Position numbers and translations under genes: made by a program. Source: Anaerosporomusa subterranea (GTDB lineage Bacteria > Bacillota > Negativicutes > Sporomusales > Acetonemataceae). Taken from it: a stretch of 64,000 bases of DNA. Positions 9,100-18,436 of the stretch are shown here, piece after piece (the first letter of the stretch is position 1; every line of letters begins with the position of its first letter). The stretch lies in contig NZ_LSGP01000001.1 in assembly GCF_001611555.1 (NCBI RefSeq), positions 124,001 through 188,000 of the forward strand, given 5' to 3'. The notes beneath the pieces are model-generated. The model saw only the letters and a list, made by a program, of their open reading frames with translations, had not been told where the DNA came from and searched no databases.

Positions 9100-9510
9100 A
9101 TGAAAGAAATTATCGCAGTAGTACGCATGAATAAAACCAGTGCTACTAAAAAAGCCTTAGTAGAAGCTGGAGCGGCTGGCTTTACTGCATTTAAAGTAGA
9201 AGGTCGCGGCAAGATCGTCACAAACCCTACCTTGATTTTGGAGCGCAAGAAAGAACTATTGCTTATGGCAGGCGAGGATCAAACAGGGGAAGCGGAAAAA
9301 TTAATTACCGATTTTTTAGTCGGTACCACTTTGTTTCCCCGGAGGCTATTTACCATCCTAGCCCATGATGAAGATGTAAGCAAAATTGTGGCTGCCATTA
9401 TTCAGGCTAACAAAACTTGTAATAACGTTGGTGATGGTAAAATTTTCGTATTACCAGTCATTGATGCAGTGCGTGTCCGTACTGGAGAGACGGGCGAAGC
9501 GGCAGTATAG
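9100..9510 (+). CDS. nifI2: PII-family nitrogenase regulator NifI2
   Basis: 136-residue PII-like partner of NifI1. It shows MKEIIAVVRMNKTSATKKAL, an FKVEGRGKI T-loop start, a longer middle segment rich in charged residues, and GDGKIFVLPVIDAVRVRTGE at the end. The T-loop has no evident uridylylation Tyr of the classical type. It lies 15 bases after nifI1 with a GAAGGAGG ribosome site, so the two are surely co-translated partners. Confidence 0.95.
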   Translation: MKEIIAVVRMNKTSATKKALVEAGAAGFTAFKVEGRGKIVTNPTLILERKKELLLMAGEDQTGEAEKLITDFLVGTTLFPRRLFTILAHDEDVSKIVAAIIQANKTCNNVGDGKIFVLPVIDAVRVRTGETGEAAV

Positions 9511-9530
9511 CAAAAAGGAGGTCAAGGGCA

Positions 9531-11144
9531 ATGGAAATGACTGAAAAGAAACTTCAAACGATATTCGATCAATATCCAGCTAAGGTTCAAAAAAGTCGGA
9601 AGAAACATATCATTATTAAAAATTCTGAGTTAGAAAGCCAAGAAATTGAAGCCAACACTCGGACAATCCCTGGTATTATTACGAATCGTGGCTGTGCCTA
9701 TGCTGGTTGTAAAGGCGTTGTTCTTGGTCCGATAAAAGATATGGTGCATATTGTTCACGGGCCAATCGGCTGTGGTTACTATGCATGGAATACACGTCGG
9801 AATAAGGCGAAATCTGACGATCCCAAACATAACTTTATCAATTATTGTATCTCTACTGATATGCAGGAAAGTGATATTGTATTTGGTGGCGAAAAGAAAT
9901 TGGCTAAGGTCATTGATGAAGTCATGGAAATCTTTGACCCTAAATGTATTACTCTGTCAGCAACTTGTCCAGTGGGACTGATTGGTGATGATATGGGGGC
10001 AGTGGCTAAAGCAGCCGAGGCCAAGCATGGCATTCAGGTGTTATCGTTTAGCTGTGAAGGCTATAAAGGGGTCAGCCAGTCCGCAGGCCATCATATTGCC
10101 AATAATATATTAATGGAAAAGGTTATTGGTACTGGTGATCAAGAAACAGCCCCGGCAAAGTTCCCCATCAATCTTCTGGGCGAATACAACATTGGCGGTG
10201 ACGGCTGGGAAGTTGAACGAATCCTTAAGAAAATTGGCTACCATATAGTTTCCGTTATGACTGGGGATGGCTCTTATGAAGCCCTCAAAAATGCTCATAC
10301 TGCAGAACTTAACTTGGTTCAATGTCATAGATCCATCAACTACATTGCTGAGATGCTGGAAACTAAATATGGTACACCTTGGCTGAAAGTTAACTTTATC
10401 GGCATTCAAGGAACTATTGATTCTCTGCGCAATATGGCTCTCTATTTTGACGACAAAGAATTAACGTTAAAGACAGAGGTGGTCATCGCCAGTGAATTAG
10501 CACGAATTGAACCGATCTTTGAGCAATACAAAAAGATTTGTAGTGGAAAAACAGCATTTTGTTTTGTTGGCGGATCTCGTGGTCATCATTTTCAAAACTT
10601 ATTTGCTGAACTCGGTATGGAAACATTATTAGCAGGGTATGAATTTGCTCATCGCGATGATTATGAAGGCCGTCAAGTCATTCCTACTATCAAACCTGAT
10701 GCTGATAGTAAAAACATTCCCCACTATGTGGCTGAGGTGGATGAAAAGCGCTTTCGCTTAAAAGTTTCACCAGAAAAAATGCTAGCTCTTAAAGCTAGAA
10801 TTCCATTAGGTCAGTACAATGGCATCCGCTATGATATGAAAGACGGCAGTATCATTGTCGATGATATGAATCATTTTGAAACAGAAGAATTCATAAAGCT
10901 CCTGAAACCTGATCTTTTTGCTTCAGGGATCAAAGATAAATATGTTATTCAAAAAATGGGCATTAACTCTAAACAAATACATTCTTATGATTATAGCGGT
11001 CCTTATGCAGGGTTTAATGGTGCAGTGAAATTTGCTGAAGATATCAGCATGGGCTTTGCCTCTCCAACTTGGAACTTCATTACTCCGCCCTGGAAAGATC
11101 AACCCCTATTAGAGGGAACAGTAAATGAGGAAGGAGTGGCATAA
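9531..11144 (+). CDS. nifD: nitrogenase molybdenum-iron protein alpha chain
   Basis: 537-residue alpha subunit carrying FeMo-cofactor. P-cluster ligands are Cys55 (in RGCAYAGC), Cys81 (HGPIGC) and Cys146 (ATCPVGLIGDD). Cofactor ligands are Cys265 (QCHRSINYI) and His484 (HSYDYSGPYAGF). A second Cys (Cys60) follows the first ligand where Ser is common in proteobacterial NifD. The middle region is longer than in proteobacterial NifD, as in clostridial/archaeal forms. Start ATG has AAAGGAGG upstream. Mo-type is supported by the downstream nifK, nifE, nifN, nifB and modABC and by the lack of a delta subunit gene. Confidence 0.97.
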   Translation: MEMTEKKLQTIFDQYPAKVQKSRKKHIIIKNSELESQEIEANTRTIPGIITNRGCAYAGCKGVVLGPIKDMVHIVHGPIGCGYYAWNTRRNKAKSDDPKHNFINYCISTDMQESDIVFGGEKKLAKVIDEVMEIFDPKCITLSATCPVGLIGDDMGAVAKAAEAKHGIQVLSFSCEGYKGVSQSAGHHIANNILMEKVIGTGDQETAPAKFPINLLGEYNIGGDGWEVERILKKIGYHIVSVMTGDGSYEALKNAHTAELNLVQCHRSINYIAEMLETKYGTPWLKVNFIGIQGTIDSLRNMALYFDDKELTLKTEVVIASELARIEPIFEQYKKICSGKTAFCFVGGSRGHHFQNLFAELGMETLLAGYEFAHRDDYEGRQVIPTIKPDADSKNIPHYVAEVDEKRFRLKVSPEKMLALKARIPLGQYNGIRYDMKDGSIIVDDMNHFETEEFIKLLKPDLFASGIKDKYVIQKMGINSKQIHSYDYSGPYAGFNGAVKFAEDISMGFASPTWNFITPPWKDQPLLEGTVNEEGVA

Positions 11145-11147
11145 TAT

Positions 11148-12536
11148 ATGTTGGATTGTACACCAAAAGAAATTACAGAACGTAATAGCGGCGGCATCAT
11201 TAACCCGGCAAAGACTTGTCAGCCAATTGGGGCTATGTATGCTGCTCTCGGTATTCATAAGTGTTTGCCACACAGTCATGGTTCACAAGGCTGCTGCTCA
11301 TACCATCGTATGCATTTAACTCGTCATTTCCGCGATCCGGTCATGGCGTCAACGAGTTGCTTTACAGAAGGGTCATCGGTCTTTGGTGGCGGTGCTAACT
11401 TAAAAGCATCTATACAAAACGTTTTTCACATCTACAAGCCGGATGTGATGGCCATACACACTACTTGTTTAACGGAAACAATTGGCGACGATGTTTCAAG
11501 TATTATTAAAACCGCTGATGTTGCGGAGGGTAAGCTTGTCATTCATGCGAATACGCCAAGTTATGTAGGCTCACACATTACCGGCTTCTCCAACATGACA
11601 AAAGCCATGGTTAGTTATTTAGCAGAAAGTACGTCGCCAATTAAAAAAGAACAAATTAATATTATTCCAGGCTTCGTGAATCCTGGTGATATGCGAGAAA
11701 TTAAACGTATTGTGAAGAGTATGGATATTGAGTATATACTGTTTCCTGATACATCAGGGGTCGTTGATACACCAATGACAGGAGAATTTCAGATGTACCC
11801 TGAGGGCGGTACAACGGTTGAACAATTGAAAGATACCGGCAATTCAAAAGTTAGCCTGGCTCTTGGCCGGTTTGCGTCGAGTGATCCTGCCGATCTGCTC
11901 AATAAAAAATGTAAAGTTCCAGTAGTAACATTGAAAACACCCATCGGAATTAAAGCAACAGATGCTTTATTGATGACATTACGCACAGCTTTTGCGCATG
12001 AGATACCAAAAGAATTGGAAGTAGAACGCGGCCAGTTAGTTGATATTATGACAGATACGCATTTCCATTTTCATGGGAAGACAGTAGCCATTTTTGGTGA
12101 TCCTGATATCGTTACAGGGTTAACTGAATTTGTACTCAGCTTGGGGATGATTCCGATTCATGTGCTCACCGGTACTCCAGGCGGTTCATCAAATTCTGTG
12201 GCAGGAAGCTTTGAGGATGATATCAATGCCATGCTTAAGCCGACTGGAATTCAAGCCAATGTTAAAAGTGCGGGAGATTTGTTTACATTGCACCAATGGA
12301 TGAAGAATCAGCCAGTGGACTTATTGATTGGCAATACGTATGGAAAGTATATTGCCCGGGCAGAAGATGTTCCGTTCGTACGTGTGGGCTTTCCTATTTT
12401 AGATCGCAGCGTTCATTCCTATTTACCGATTGTTGGTTATCATGGTGCCATGAGGCTTGTTGAAATGATCAGTAATGCACTGCTTGACCGGCAGGACCGG
12501 GACGCAGCCGATGAAGACTTTGAATTAGTCATGTAA
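11148..12536 (+). CDS. nifK: nitrogenase molybdenum-iron protein beta chain
   Basis: 462-residue beta subunit sharing the P-cluster. Ligand cysteines are Cys24 (KTCQPIGAMYA), Cys49 or Cys50 (HGSQGCCSYHR) and Cys107 (TTCLTETIGDD). The N-terminus is short, lacking the roughly 50-residue extension of Azotobacter NifK, as in other anaerobe sequences. It begins three bases after nifD ends, with GGAAGGAG inside the nifD end as ribosome site. A terminator-like hairpin follows before nifE. Confidence 0.97.
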   Translation: MLDCTPKEITERNSGGIINPAKTCQPIGAMYAALGIHKCLPHSHGSQGCCSYHRMHLTRHFRDPVMASTSCFTEGSSVFGGGANLKASIQNVFHIYKPDVMAIHTTCLTETIGDDVSSIIKTADVAEGKLVIHANTPSYVGSHITGFSNMTKAMVSYLAESTSPIKKEQINIIPGFVNPGDMREIKRIVKSMDIEYILFPDTSGVVDTPMTGEFQMYPEGGTTVEQLKDTGNSKVSLALGRFASSDPADLLNKKCKVPVVTLKTPIGIKATDALLMTLRTAFAHEIPKELEVERGQLVDIMTDTHFHFHGKTVAIFGDPDIVTGLTEFVLSLGMIPIHVLTGTPGGSSNSVAGSFEDDINAMLKPTGIQANVKSAGDLFTLHQWMKNQPVDLLIGNTYGKYIARAEDVPFVRVGFPILDRSVHSYLPIVGYHGAMRLVEMISNALLDRQDRDAADEDFELVM

Positions 12537-12555
12537 CGCTTAGAATCTTAAACAC

Positions 12556-12600
12556 AGAGGCGACGCTGCCTGCCCCGTTAGACAGCGTCGCCTCTTTTAT
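12556..12600 (+). terminator. terminator-like hairpin between nifK and nifE
   Basis: AGAGGCGACGCTG (12556-12568) pairs perfectly with 12583-12595 over a 14-base loop, followed by a short T-run. It would partly end transcripts after nifHDK (or stabilise their 3' end), giving less nifEN mRNA. No promoter for nifE is obvious in the 20 bases that remain. Confidence 0.75.
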
Positions 12601-12620
12601 TAAAGGAAAGGAGAAAAGCG

Positions 12621-13979
12621 ATGGAAGCAGCGTTGGATATTAAGGAACGCAATCCCTTTATTGCAACCAAAGGAAAACAGAAAGTCTCACTGAGATGTGA
12701 TGCCGACAGTATATCGGGTTGCGTCAGTCAGCGCGCTTGCGTCTATTGCGGCGCCCGGGTCGTGCTTAATCCGGTTACTGACGCGGCGCATCTAGTGCAT
12801 GGTCCGATTGGATGCTCGAGCTATACGTGGGATATCCGCGGCAGTTTAAGCAGTGGGGACGATTTATACCGCAACAGCTTTTCTACCGAATTGCAAGAAC
12901 ATGATGTTATTTTCGGCGGCGAACCAAAACTCAGCCGCGCAATTGACGAGATAGTCGCGAAATATCAACCCAAACTATTCTTCGTCTATTCAACATGCAT
13001 TGTAGGAGTCATTGGCGATGACTTGGAGGCAGTCTGCAAACGGTCGGCTCAGAAGCACGGCATAACGATTATCCCAGTGCAATCCAGCGGTTTTATCGGC
13101 AATAAATCAGCTGGCTACCGCGCTGCCTGCGACGCATTGCTGCGCCTGATTACGCCGGAACAGCCGCTGCCGCGAAAAGCCAACAGTGTTAACTATCTGG
13201 GCGATTTTAACCTAGCGGGAGAGGCCTGGATTATCCGTAATTATTTGACGGAAATCGGAGTATCAGTCAACAGCGTTTTTACCGGAGACTCAAACTTTGA
13301 CAGCCTCCGGGAAGCGACGGCTGGCTCGCTCAATATCATGCAATGCGCAGGCTCAATGACGTATTTGGCGACAAAGATGCAGGATGAATTCCAGATTCCT
13401 TATCTACGAGTTTCGTTTCTAGGAATGGAGGACACAGCAGACTCCCTGCGAAAGATTGCAGACTACTTCGGCGATCCGGCGATGCTGGCAAGAGCAGAAA
13501 TGCTAATTGCTCGCGAAACAGAGGCGACCTCGCCGATCATTGCGGCCTATCGCGGTCATTTTAATGGCAAGAAAGCAGCTGTATATGTTGGTGGTGGTTT
13601 TAAGGCAATTTCTCTTATCAAACAGTTCCGCGAAATTGGCATCGAGGTCGTGCTTATCGGCACCCAGACCGGACGCCCAGATGAATATGACACGATTAAT
13701 GATCTAGTCAATGATGGCACGGTGATTTTGGACGACGCTAATCCTGCTGAACTGGAGCGGTTTATGACCCAGCAGGGGGCGGATTTGTTGGTCGGGGGAG
13801 TAAAAGAGCGCCCGCTGGCTTATAAGCTGGGAATCGCGTTTATCGATCACAATCATGATCGTAAGCACCCTTTGAGCGGTTATATTGGCGCGGTGAATTT
13901 CGCTAAGGAAGTCTATTCAACTCTTTGTTCACCGGTTTGGAACTATATTTATGACTGGGGTGGTGAGAACCGTGGATGA
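12621..13979 (+). CDS. nifE: nitrogenase iron-molybdenum cofactor biosynthesis protein NifE
   Basis: 452-residue scaffold subunit which with NifN matures the NifB cofactor to FeMo-co. It is a NifD paralogue with RACVYCGARVVLNP, HGPIGCSSYTWDIRG and STCIVGVIGDD, the positions equivalent to P-cluster ligands, and a QCAGSMTYLATKM block where NifD has its cofactor Cys. Start ATG follows AAAGGAGA. Its end overlaps the nifN start, indicating coupled translation of the EN complex. Confidence 0.95.
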   Translation: MEAALDIKERNPFIATKGKQKVSLRCDADSISGCVSQRACVYCGARVVLNPVTDAAHLVHGPIGCSSYTWDIRGSLSSGDDLYRNSFSTELQEHDVIFGGEPKLSRAIDEIVAKYQPKLFFVYSTCIVGVIGDDLEAVCKRSAQKHGITIIPVQSSGFIGNKSAGYRAACDALLRLITPEQPLPRKANSVNYLGDFNLAGEAWIIRNYLTEIGVSVNSVFTGDSNFDSLREATAGSLNIMQCAGSMTYLATKMQDEFQIPYLRVSFLGMEDTADSLRKIADYFGDPAMLARAEMLIARETEATSPIIAAYRGHFNGKKAAVYVGGGFKAISLIKQFREIGIEVVLIGTQTGRPDEYDTINDLVNDGTVILDDANPAELERFMTQQGADLLVGGVKERPLAYKLGIAFIDHNHDRKHPLSGYIGAVNFAKEVYSTLCSPVWNYIYDWGGENRG

Positions 13980-15369
13980 ACAACTTCTTTACAGCAAGAA
14001 TGTCAATGAAAATCCCTGTCACATGTGCATGCCGATGGGAGGCATTCTTCCCTTCAAAGGGATTGAAGGGGCGATGGTCATCATCCATGGCTCACAGGGC
14101 TGCAGTACCTATATGAGGCGTCATATCGCCGAGCATTTTAATGAACCGGTTGATGTTGGCTCTTCTTCCTTAAATGAAAAAGGGACCATTTATGGCGGTG
14201 AAGCGAATCTGAAGCAAGGCCTTGATAATATTCTGCGGGTTTATAACCCCAAACTAATTGGTGTTTTGACCTCCTGCCTGGCTGAAACCATTGGCGAAGA
14301 TGTGGAACGAATAACGCTTGATTACCGCAAGGAAAAAGGTTTAGAGGATTTCCCGGTGGTCGCTGTGAGTACACCTGGTTATGGCGGCACGCAGAATGAA
14401 GGCTATCTATTGGCGGTAAAACGTATCATTATGGAATTGGCCCGTCCTACAGAACCTCATAACAAGCTGAATATCATCATACCGAATATTAGCCCCGCCG
14501 ATATCAGGGAAATCAAACGAATTTTGGCGCTTCTGGATATAGAATATACACTTTGTCCCGATATTTCATATTCGCTCGACCGTCCTTTGGTCAGGCCGTT
14601 CACCAAGATATCTACAGGTGGAACAAAGCTGGCCGATATCGCCAAGATGCCTGGTGCTGTAGCTACGATAGAACTTGGTGTCACGGCAAGTACTGAGGAA
14701 TCCCCCGGGCACTATCTGTCCGAACAGTTTGGTGTTCCGTGCTATCAGGTTCCAATTCCGATTGGAGTGCAAAACACAGACCGTTTCCTGCAGGCTTTGA
14801 CGGCTATTACAAAAAGAGACATTCCTGACAGCCTCTTGATGGAACGGGGCAGGCTGCTTGACTGCATGGTTGATTCTCACAAATATAACTTTAATGGCCG
14901 CAGCGTGATTTTCGGCGAGCCAGAACTAGTCTATTCACTGGCCGTAACCTGTGTGGAAAATGGCATATTTCCTGTCGTGGCTGCCACTGGTGGCAGTGAT
15001 CGGCTGACGCAGTTGCTCGCACCAATCTTTGAACAATATAAACAGGAAATAGCAATACTCTCGAAGGCGGACTTCGCAACCATCCGTGCTAAGAGCGTCG
15101 AGCTTGGAGCCAATATCGCCATCGGATCATCTGATGGTCGATATTTGACCGAACGTGAAGGTATTTCCTTGGTACGTATTGGTTTTCCTATTCATGACCG
15201 GGTCGGGGGGCAAAGACTGCTCTCTGTCGGCTACACTGGCAGCGCCATGTTTCTCGACCGCGTTACGAACACGCTGCTGGGAAATAAATATGGCAGCTAT
15301 CGGCGCTCTATGTACGAAAAATATTACCAGACTGGCAACACGCCGCAGTCGATAGGAGGCGCTGTATGA
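13972..15369 (+). CDS. nifN: nitrogenase iron-molybdenum cofactor biosynthesis protein NifN
   Basis: NifK paralogue of 465 residues, partner of NifE. Diagnostic segments: NPCHMCMPMGGILPFKGIEG, HGSQGCSTYMRRHIAEHF, TSCLAETIGED and a later SDGRYLTEREGISLVRIGFP. I choose the GTG at 13972 because GGTGAG precedes it by five bases and it overlaps the nifE stop by eight; a GTG at 13960 or ATG at 13951 would add a few residues. Ends with a four-base overlap into nifB. Confidence 0.93.
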   Translation: MDEQLLYSKNVNENPCHMCMPMGGILPFKGIEGAMVIIHGSQGCSTYMRRHIAEHFNEPVDVGSSSLNEKGTIYGGEANLKQGLDNILRVYNPKLIGVLTSCLAETIGEDVERITLDYRKEKGLEDFPVVAVSTPGYGGTQNEGYLLAVKRIIMELARPTEPHNKLNIIIPNISPADIREIKRILALLDIEYTLCPDISYSLDRPLVRPFTKISTGGTKLADIAKMPGAVATIELGVTASTEESPGHYLSEQFGVPCYQVPIPIGVQNTDRFLQALTAITKRDIPDSLLMERGRLLDCMVDSHKYNFNGRSVIFGEPELVYSLAVTCVENGIFPVVAATGGSDRLTQLLAPIFEQYKQEIAILSKADFATIRAKSVELGANIAIGSSDGRYLTEREGISLVRIGFPIHDRVGGQRLLSVGYTGSAMFLDRVTNTLLGNKYGSYRRSMYEKYYQTGNTPQSIGGAV

Positions 15370-16655
15370 ATTATGCAGGCAAACAAGCAACTGGTTTATC
15401 TGACTGTGCCATGGAGACGACGCAACGGCACCCTTGCTATTCCGCTGAGGCCCATATGCGTTATGCGCGGATGCATCTCCCAGTTGCGCCCGCTTGTAAT
15501 ATCCAATGCAATTACTGCACGAGAAAGTTTGACTGTGTTCACGAGAGCCGCCCGGGCGTAACCAGTGAACTGCTTACGCCCGAGCAAGCGCTTGATAAGT
15601 TTTTGTGGGTGAAAGAGAAAATGGATAATCTTAGCGTGGTAGGTATTGCCGGACCGGGAGACGCCCTGGCGAATTGGCCAAAAGTTAGAAGCAGTATTGT
15701 GATGATCCGGGCGGTTCAACCGGATGTAATCTTCTGTCTCTCTACTAATGGGCTGATGCTCCCTGAATACGCCCAGGAGATTGTTGATCTGGGTATTCGC
15801 CATGTTACCGTAACTTGTAACGCGATTGATCCCGTAATTGGGGCTAAGTTATATCAATATGTACTGGTTAAGGGGCAGAGACTGTCAGGTGTTGATGCGG
15901 CGCGAGTGCTGCTAGAGAACCAAATGCAGGGCATTCGCTTTTTGGCTGACCATAACGTCATGGTCAAGGTCAATATTGTTATGGTCAAAGGCATTAATGA
16001 CACGCATATTCCGGCGGTAGTCAAAGCAGTAAAAGCATTAGGTGCGTTCATGACTAATATCATGCCGCTCATCCCTGCGCCTGGCAGTGTTTTCGAACAC
16101 ATGGCGCAGACCAGCATGAAAGAGATTAATGACATTCGCAATTTTTGTGAAGTGGATTTAAAGCAGATGCGTCACTGTAAACAATGCCGAGCTGACGCTA
16201 TCGGCTTACTGAGTGAAGACCGATCACAGGAATTTCGCATGTGCAATCGCAACCTACAGGCTGAACCAACACGGATCACCGCGCGGGAACCGCTGAAAAT
16301 CGCTGTTGCCAGCAAGTACGGAAGACTCGTTGATCAGCATTTCGGGCATGCCTCGCAGTTTCGAATTTACCAAGGTAATGGGCAAGCGTTCAGGCTTGTG
16401 GAAATCAGACAGGTTGAGAAATACTGCCTAGGATCGGCTGAGTGCATCACTGAAGAGAACCGCCGGGAGGCAGTTCTTGAGGCACTGCAGGATTGCAACG
16501 CAGTATTGACGATGCGTATTGGCAGCCAGGCGAAGGAACGCCTTCAACACAAGGGAGTACTCAGTGTGGAATCCTGCGACAGTGTAGAAAATGGCCTGCA
16601 ATATGCTTGGAAGAAATTGTCGGGTAGGAAAATATATAAGGAGTGTGCGTTATGA
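15366..16655 (+). CDS. nifB: FeMo-cofactor biosynthesis radical SAM protein NifB with C-terminal NifX-like domain
   Basis: 429-residue enzyme that builds the carbide-centred NifB-co 8Fe core. The radical SAM cluster motif is Cys44-x3-Cys48-x2-Cys51 (CNIQCNYC), followed by the NifB-typical ESRPGVTS. A further Cys-rich stretch (CKQCRADAIGLL) precedes a NifX/NafY-like domain (about residues 308-429; IAVASKYGRLVDQHFGHAS) that likely holds the cofactor. AGGAGG lies six bases before the ATG; start and stop overlap nifN and the ferredoxin gene by ATGA. Confidence 0.96.
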   Translation: MNYAGKQATGLSDCAMETTQRHPCYSAEAHMRYARMHLPVAPACNIQCNYCTRKFDCVHESRPGVTSELLTPEQALDKFLWVKEKMDNLSVVGIAGPGDALANWPKVRSSIVMIRAVQPDVIFCLSTNGLMLPEYAQEIVDLGIRHVTVTCNAIDPVIGAKLYQYVLVKGQRLSGVDAARVLLENQMQGIRFLADHNVMVKVNIVMVKGINDTHIPAVVKAVKALGAFMTNIMPLIPAPGSVFEHMAQTSMKEINDIRNFCEVDLKQMRHCKQCRADAIGLLSEDRSQEFRMCNRNLQAEPTRITAREPLKIAVASKYGRLVDQHFGHASQFRIYQGNGQAFRLVEIRQVEKYCLGSAECITEENRREAVLEALQDCNAVLTMRIGSQAKERLQHKGVLSVESCDSVENGLQYAWKKLSGRKIYKECAL

Positions 16656-16960
16656 ATAAGCCTAACCGCCATATCTTCGTTTGTACCAGTTCCCGCCCTA
16701 CCGGCCAACAGAAGGGTATGTGCCTGAACAAGGAAGGCGTTAGCGTAATGATGAAATTCATGGAGGAAATTGGGGAACGAGACTTGGGAGGCGATGTTGC
16801 TATTACGAATACGGGCTGTTTCGGGTTGTGTGAACAAGGACCGATCGTAGTCGTGTATCCGGATAATGTTTGGTACAAAAAAGTATCTGCAGATGATGTT
16901 GAGGAGATTATGGATAAACATATTGAAGGCGGCGAGCCGGTAACGCGGCTTCTGATATGA
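16652..16960 (+). CDS. thioredoxin-like [2Fe-2S] ferredoxin of the nif cluster
   Basis: 102-residue Shethna/NuoE-type ferredoxin. Ligands are Cys11, Cys24, Cys56 and Cys60 (CTSSRP, GMC, NTGCFGLC), the C-x12-C...C-x3-C spacing of this fold. Start ATG overlaps the nifB stop (ATGA) with AAGGAG upstream. Such ferredoxins commonly sit next to nifB and may supply electrons to nitrogenase or to cofactor assembly; the exact partner is inference. Confidence 0.9.
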   Translation: MNKPNRHIFVCTSSRPTGQQKGMCLNKEGVSVMMKFMEEIGERDLGGDVAITNTGCFGLCEQGPIVVVYPDNVWYKKVSADDVEEIMDKHIEGGEPVTRLLI

Positions 16961-16970
16961 GGGGGCTGCT

Positions 16971-17600
16971 ATGAATAAAGTGATTGCCATTCATGTTGGT
17001 CCGACGGGAGAGACCACCAGTCTAAATCAACCAGGCAAGCTGTTGTTGTTCCAAAAGAAGCGGGATACTTGGCACGTCGGCAGTGAGCGCAGCTTTGCGC
17101 TGAATCAGGATAAAGGGCTGCGGGAAATGCGTAAGCAAATGGCCGAATTATTGGCGAGTTTAGAAGAGTGCAAAGTGATTGTTGCCGGCTCAATTACCGG
17201 AGTACCTTACTATGAATTGGAACGGGCCGGTTTTAGCATTTGGGAGTTTGACGGCAAGCCGGCAGATTTTCTTGACTATGTACTCGATAAGGAAGAGGAG
17301 GCTGATAAGGAGGCTGCTGTCAGCGAGGTCGTCAGACTACCGGTGCCGGAGGAGTTGGGAAATGGAGTCTTTCGCATTTCCATAAAGCAAATTCAAGAGT
17401 TAGATACCGGACTGACCTCAAAACAAGCACTAATGCCGCTGTTGCGGCGAACCGGCTGGTATCGGATCGAGGTGCTGTGCAATCATATTCCTCCTTGGCT
17501 TGAAGCAGAGGTGATGGCAGGAAGTATGGTTTGCGAGACGAAAAAGACCAGCCCGGGCGATGTTTTGCTGACACTCTATAAGCAGGTTTGTGGGGGATAA
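16971..17600 (+). CDS. anfO: AnfO-family nitrogenase accessory protein
   Basis: 209-residue protein resembling AnfO, named as an accessory of the Fe-only nitrogenase. The N-terminal half looks NifX-like (AIHVGPTGETTSLNQPGKL, then a stretch ending IVAGSITGVPYYELERAGF); the C-terminal half contains VFRISIKQIQ, LLRRTGWYRIEVLCNHIPPWLEAE. No anfHDGK genes are present in the window and the cluster is Mo-type with modABC, so its role here is open. Tightly linked upstream (10 bases) to the ferredoxin and downstream (3 bases) to modA. Confidence 0.82.
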   Translation: MNKVIAIHVGPTGETTSLNQPGKLLLFQKKRDTWHVGSERSFALNQDKGLREMRKQMAELLASLEECKVIVAGSITGVPYYELERAGFSIWEFDGKPADFLDYVLDKEEEADKEAAVSEVVRLPVPEELGNGVFRISIKQIQELDTGLTSKQALMPLLRRTGWYRIEVLCNHIPPWLEAEVMAGSMVCETKKTSPGDVLLTLYKQVCGG

Positions 17601-17603
17601 GGA

Positions 17604-18401
17604 ATGATGAAAAAGATGCTTTGGTGTGGCCTTTTCTTGCTTTTGACTGCGATGCCAATTGCAGGCTGCTGGCGGACGAGTCAGGGATTGCCGGACTCGC
17701 CCAGCGCTCCTGCTACATTGAATATTTCCGCAGCGGTTAGTCTGAAAGATGTGCTGGCAGAGATAAAAAGCAATTATCAGGCAAAGACGCAGATTGAATT
17801 GGTGTATAACTTTGGGGCATCTGGGACGCTGCAAAAGCAAATTGAGCAGGGCGTTCCCGCCGACCTTTTCATCAGCGCAGCTCCTAAACAAATGGATGAT
17901 TTGATAGCAAAGAGCCTAGTCATCAAGGAAACACGCAGAAATTTGGCGACAAACCGTCTTGTGCTGATCGTGCCGCAGAATTCTGATTCACGGATTTCTG
18001 GATTTCAAGACTTGATTATGGGGAATAGTTACAAATTCGCCATGGGAGAACCCGAGATAGTCCCAGCAGGCCAGTACGCCCGACAAGTTCTGAGCGAATT
18101 AAAGATATGGGAGGAGGTCAGAGGCAAAGCCGTCTTCACAAAAGATGTCCGAACGGTTTTAGCTTATGTGGAGACAGGTAATGTTGAAGCAGGAATCGTT
18201 TATAAAACCGACGCCGTTACGACCAACAAAGTAAGGGTGGTGGAGACAGCGCCGCAAAAACTCCATCAGCCAATTGTATATCCTGTAGCAATTGTTACTA
18301 GCACAAAACAGAAGCAGGCGGCTGAAAAATTTATGGAATACCTGCTCATGCCTGAAAGTAAAGCGGTGTTCGAAAAATATGGCTTTTCCGTAGAAAAGTA
18401 A
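17604..18401 (+). CDS. modA: molybdate ABC transporter substrate-binding lipoprotein
   Basis: 265-residue periplasmic-binding protein capturing molybdate (or tungstate). A signal sequence ends in the lipobox PIAGC near residue 22, so it is a lipoprotein. Mature-domain motifs: ISAAVSLKDVLAEI (the Ser oxyanion ligand), NFGASGTLQKQIEQGVPADLFISA, and EAGIVYKTDA. Its place in the nif operon ties metal uptake to FeMo-co demand. Confidence 0.94.
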   Translation: MMKKMLWCGLFLLLTAMPIAGCWRTSQGLPDSPSAPATLNISAAVSLKDVLAEIKSNYQAKTQIELVYNFGASGTLQKQIEQGVPADLFISAAPKQMDDLIAKSLVIKETRRNLATNRLVLIVPQNSDSRISGFQDLIMGNSYKFAMGEPEIVPAGQYARQVLSELKIWEEVRGKAVFTKDVRTVLAYVETGNVEAGIVYKTDAVTTNKVRVVETAPQKLHQPIVYPVAIVTSTKQKQAAEKFMEYLLMPESKAVFEKYGFSVEK

Positions 18402-18436
18402 AAATTATAGTGTCCTGACGTTAGGTGGTGAAACTG

